DNA of 64,000 nt from Synechococcus sp. CS-1328 (lineage in GTDB: Bacteria > Cyanobacteriota > Cyanobacteriia > PCC-6307 > Cyanobiaceae): NCBI RefSeq assembly GCF_025128095.1, contig NZ_JAHLYT010000068.1, positions 1 through 64,000 of the forward strand. The letters are read 5' to 3'. Both the position numbers and the translations under genes were made by a program. Below the pieces are notes generated by a model. It made no database searches, was not told the origin of the DNA, and saw only the letters and a list, made by a program, of their open reading frames with translations. Positions 62,540-64,000 of this stretch are shown one piece after another (positions within the stretch are counted from its first letter, which is position 1; every line of letters begins with the position of its first letter).

Positions 62540-63925
62540 GTGAGCGACGCCAACGATCTGGTGGGCTGGCCCCGCCAACGCATGCTGATGGCCTACGGCA
62601 TTGGCGATGCCGGCACAGGCATGGCCGCGTCGTTGATCGGCTTCTACCTGTTCATCTTCTACACCTCCGCAGCGGGCCTGCCGGCCTGGATGGCCGGGCT
62701 GGTGTTGATGCTGGCGCGGCTCTGGGATGCCATCAACGATCCCCTGGTGGGCTGGCTGAGCGACAAGACCAAATCGCGATCCGGTCCGCGCCTTCCCTGG
62801 ATCCTCTGGAGCGCCGTGCCGCTCGGCATCGCGATGGCCCTGATGTGGTGGCTGCCACCGGGTGGACCTTGGCAGCGCTTTGCCATCTTCGTGGCGATCT
62901 CGGTGGTGGCCAACAGCCTTTACACCTGCGTCAACCTGCCCTACGCCGCCCTGGCAGCTGAGCTCACCGCCAATGTGACCCTGCGCACGCGGCTCAATAC
63001 CCTGCGCTTCACCGGATCGATCATTGCCAGCCTGATCGGGCTCGTGCTGGGCGGCCTGCTGCTGGCCAACCATTCCGATCCCAACAGCTACTGGCGTGTG
63101 GGGATGATCTCCGGAGGCATCATCAGCCTCACAACCTTGCTCTGTGGCTGGGGGATCGCACCGGCGGCGCTGCATTGTCAGAAGCCCGCGTCGCGTCGCG
63201 GCACCACGCGTCGGTTGCTGCGCCGCGTGCGCCAGAACGGCCGTTTTCTGCGCGTGCTTGGCCTATACCTACTGCTCTGGTGTGCCCTGCAGCTGATGCA
63301 GACCGCCGCCCTGCTCTACCTGCCGGTGGTGATGGGTCTGCCGGAGGGCTGGAGCAACTGGATCCTGCTGCCCTTCATCGTCAGCTCCCTGATCGGTCTG
63401 TGGATCTGGAACGGGGTTTCCAACCGCTGGGGGCGGGTGAAGGCCCTGCAATGGGGCAGTGTCCTGTGGATCATCGGCTGCATGATGGCCATGCTGCTGC
63501 CGGCTCTTGATGCCGCCGTTCAGCCCACGGCCTCCGCATCCAACCTGCTTCGCCTGGCCCTGCTGGTGCTGGCGATCATCACCGCTGGGCTGGGCGCCGC
63601 CACGGCCTATCTGATTCCCTGGGCCCTGCTGCCCGATGCGATCGATGCCGATCCAGAGAAGCCCGCCGGGCAGTACAGCGCCTGGATGGTGCTGGCCCAG
63701 AAGATCTGCATCAGCCTGGCCCTGTTCTTCTTCGGCAATCTGATGAGCCTGAGCGGTTATGTGGCCGCCCGTGGCGTCGAGCAACCCGGCAGTGCCCTCA
63801 CGGCCATCCGCCTCTGCATGGGCATCATCCCGGTGGTACTGATCGTGCTGGGGCTGGTGGTGATGCGCCGCTGGCCTGAGCGCGGTGCCCATCTGCTGGT
63901 GGCCGATGGCGGGGTTGGCCGATGA
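62540..63925 (+). CDS. GPH-family sugar:cation symporter (MFS superfamily)
   Basis: I start at GTG 62540 (VSDANDLVGWPRQRM), giving 461 residues; the sequence upstream to 62318 is open but does not look coding. Twelve membrane spans are expected; the opening GIGDAGTGMAASLIGFYLFI and the LARLWDAINDPLVGWLSDKT block are characteristic of glycoside-pentoside-hexuronide:cation symporters. Transport of a sugar with H+ or Na+ across the plasma membrane is likely; the sugar is unknown. The stop overlaps the next ATG. Confidence 0.86.
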   Translation: MSDANDLVGWPRQRMLMAYGIGDAGTGMAASLIGFYLFIFYTSAAGLPAWMAGLVLMLARLWDAINDPLVGWLSDKTKSRSGPRLPWILWSAVPLGIAMALMWWLPPGGPWQRFAIFVAISVVANSLYTCVNLPYAALAAELTANVTLRTRLNTLRFTGSIIASLIGLVLGGLLLANHSDPNSYWRVGMISGGIISLTTLLCGWGIAPAALHCQKPASRRGTTRRLLRRVRQNGRFLRVLGLYLLLWCALQLMQTAALLYLPVVMGLPEGWSNWILLPFIVSSLIGLWIWNGVSNRWGRVKALQWGSVLWIIGCMMAMLLPALDAAVQPTASASNLLRLALLVLAIITAGLGAATAYLIPWALLPDAIDADPEKPAGQYSAWMVLAQKICISLALFFFGNLMSLSGYVAARGVEQPGSALTAIRLCMGIIPVVLIVLGLVVMRRWPERGAHLLVADGGVGR

Positions 63926-64000
63926 GGCTCCTGTCCAACCGTTGGCTTGCGCCCCGCTGGTTACGGCGTTTAGGAGCGAGCTGCATGATCGGCGGCCAGG
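63922..64000 (+). CDS. Start of a probable MlaE-type ABC permease (partial)
   Basis: The ATG at 63922 overlaps the previous stop and the frame is open to the edge. It encodes MRLLSNRWLAPRWLRRLGAS and CMIGGQ. The R-W-L-R-R-L-G-x-S-x-x-x-G-G-Q pattern resembles the N-terminus of cyanobacterial MlaE-type permeases, which move lipids between membranes. Only 26 residues are visible, so this is tentative. Confidence 0.45.
   Translation, partial: MRLLSNRWLAPRWLRRLGASCMIGGQ

Overview
This high-GC window looks like the chromosome of a picocyanobacterium of the Cyanobium/Synechococcus group. The support is a housekeeping block with cyanobacterial gene families (gltX, tRNA-Asp, tRNA-Trp, rplS, map, a PepSY-type membrane protein, an SPFH protein), small families known mainly from cyanobacteria (DUF1830, DUF3136, a short CP12), and a cyanoexosortase locus. 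Genus and species are inference; no 16S rRNA is present.

Region 1 (1-2953) is disturbed by insertion sequences. One end of an IS5-family element, with the first 23 codons of its transposase, runs off the left edge and has cut into an FkbM-type methyltransferase gene. A second, intact element of about 1.37 kb lies immediately before the large operon.

Region 2 (2965-27469) is a long, one-directional surface-polysaccharide cluster. Most genes overlap the next by a few bases. It encodes GT2- and GT4-type glycosyltransferases (one a GT2-GT4 fusion, one truncated), three proteins resembling the fucosyltransferase/NodZ fold, two AsnB-type amidotransferases, three methyltransferases, a Wzy-like membrane polymerase and a WcaF-like acetyltransferase.

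Region 3 (27502-35845) holds a cyanoexosortase system: two exported proteins with PEP-CTERM-like tails, a frameshifted third copy, a GT4 enzyme, a Wzc-like tyrosine autokinase, an HpsJ-like protein, the exosortase with its Cys/Arg/His residues, and a small associated protein. Together regions 2 and 3 suggest assembly, length control and export of an exopolysaccharide, coupled to sorting of exported proteins.

Region 4 (35855-48562) is mostly ordinary core genome: a cation/proton antiporter, gltX with a repeat-expanded insertion, tRNA-Asp, tRNA-Trp, rplS, map, an SDR, a phosphotransacetylase-like protein, a DprA-like protein, NfeD, an SPFH protein, MAPEG and an AraC regulator.

Region 5 (48935-62289) is accessory and decaying. 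It carries a CheB-CheR-PAS fusion, a permease remnant, two nested MITEs of about 100 bp whose ends match the IS5 element at the left edge, a hydrolase remnant, two SnoaL-like proteins, DUF1830, CP12 and DUF3136. It also holds glgC and cupin genes that each contain one in-frame stop, a VapBC locus with a damaged toxin, a primase-helicase of the TOTE conflict type that has lost its helicase motor motifs, an intact RelBE-type pair, and a tyrosine-recombinase remnant beside tRNA-Gly. The last part reads as the remains of an island integrated at that tRNA.

Region 6 (62540-64000) has a GPH-type sugar symporter followed by the start of a probable MlaE-type permease. No CRISPR array, rRNA or riboswitch was seen.
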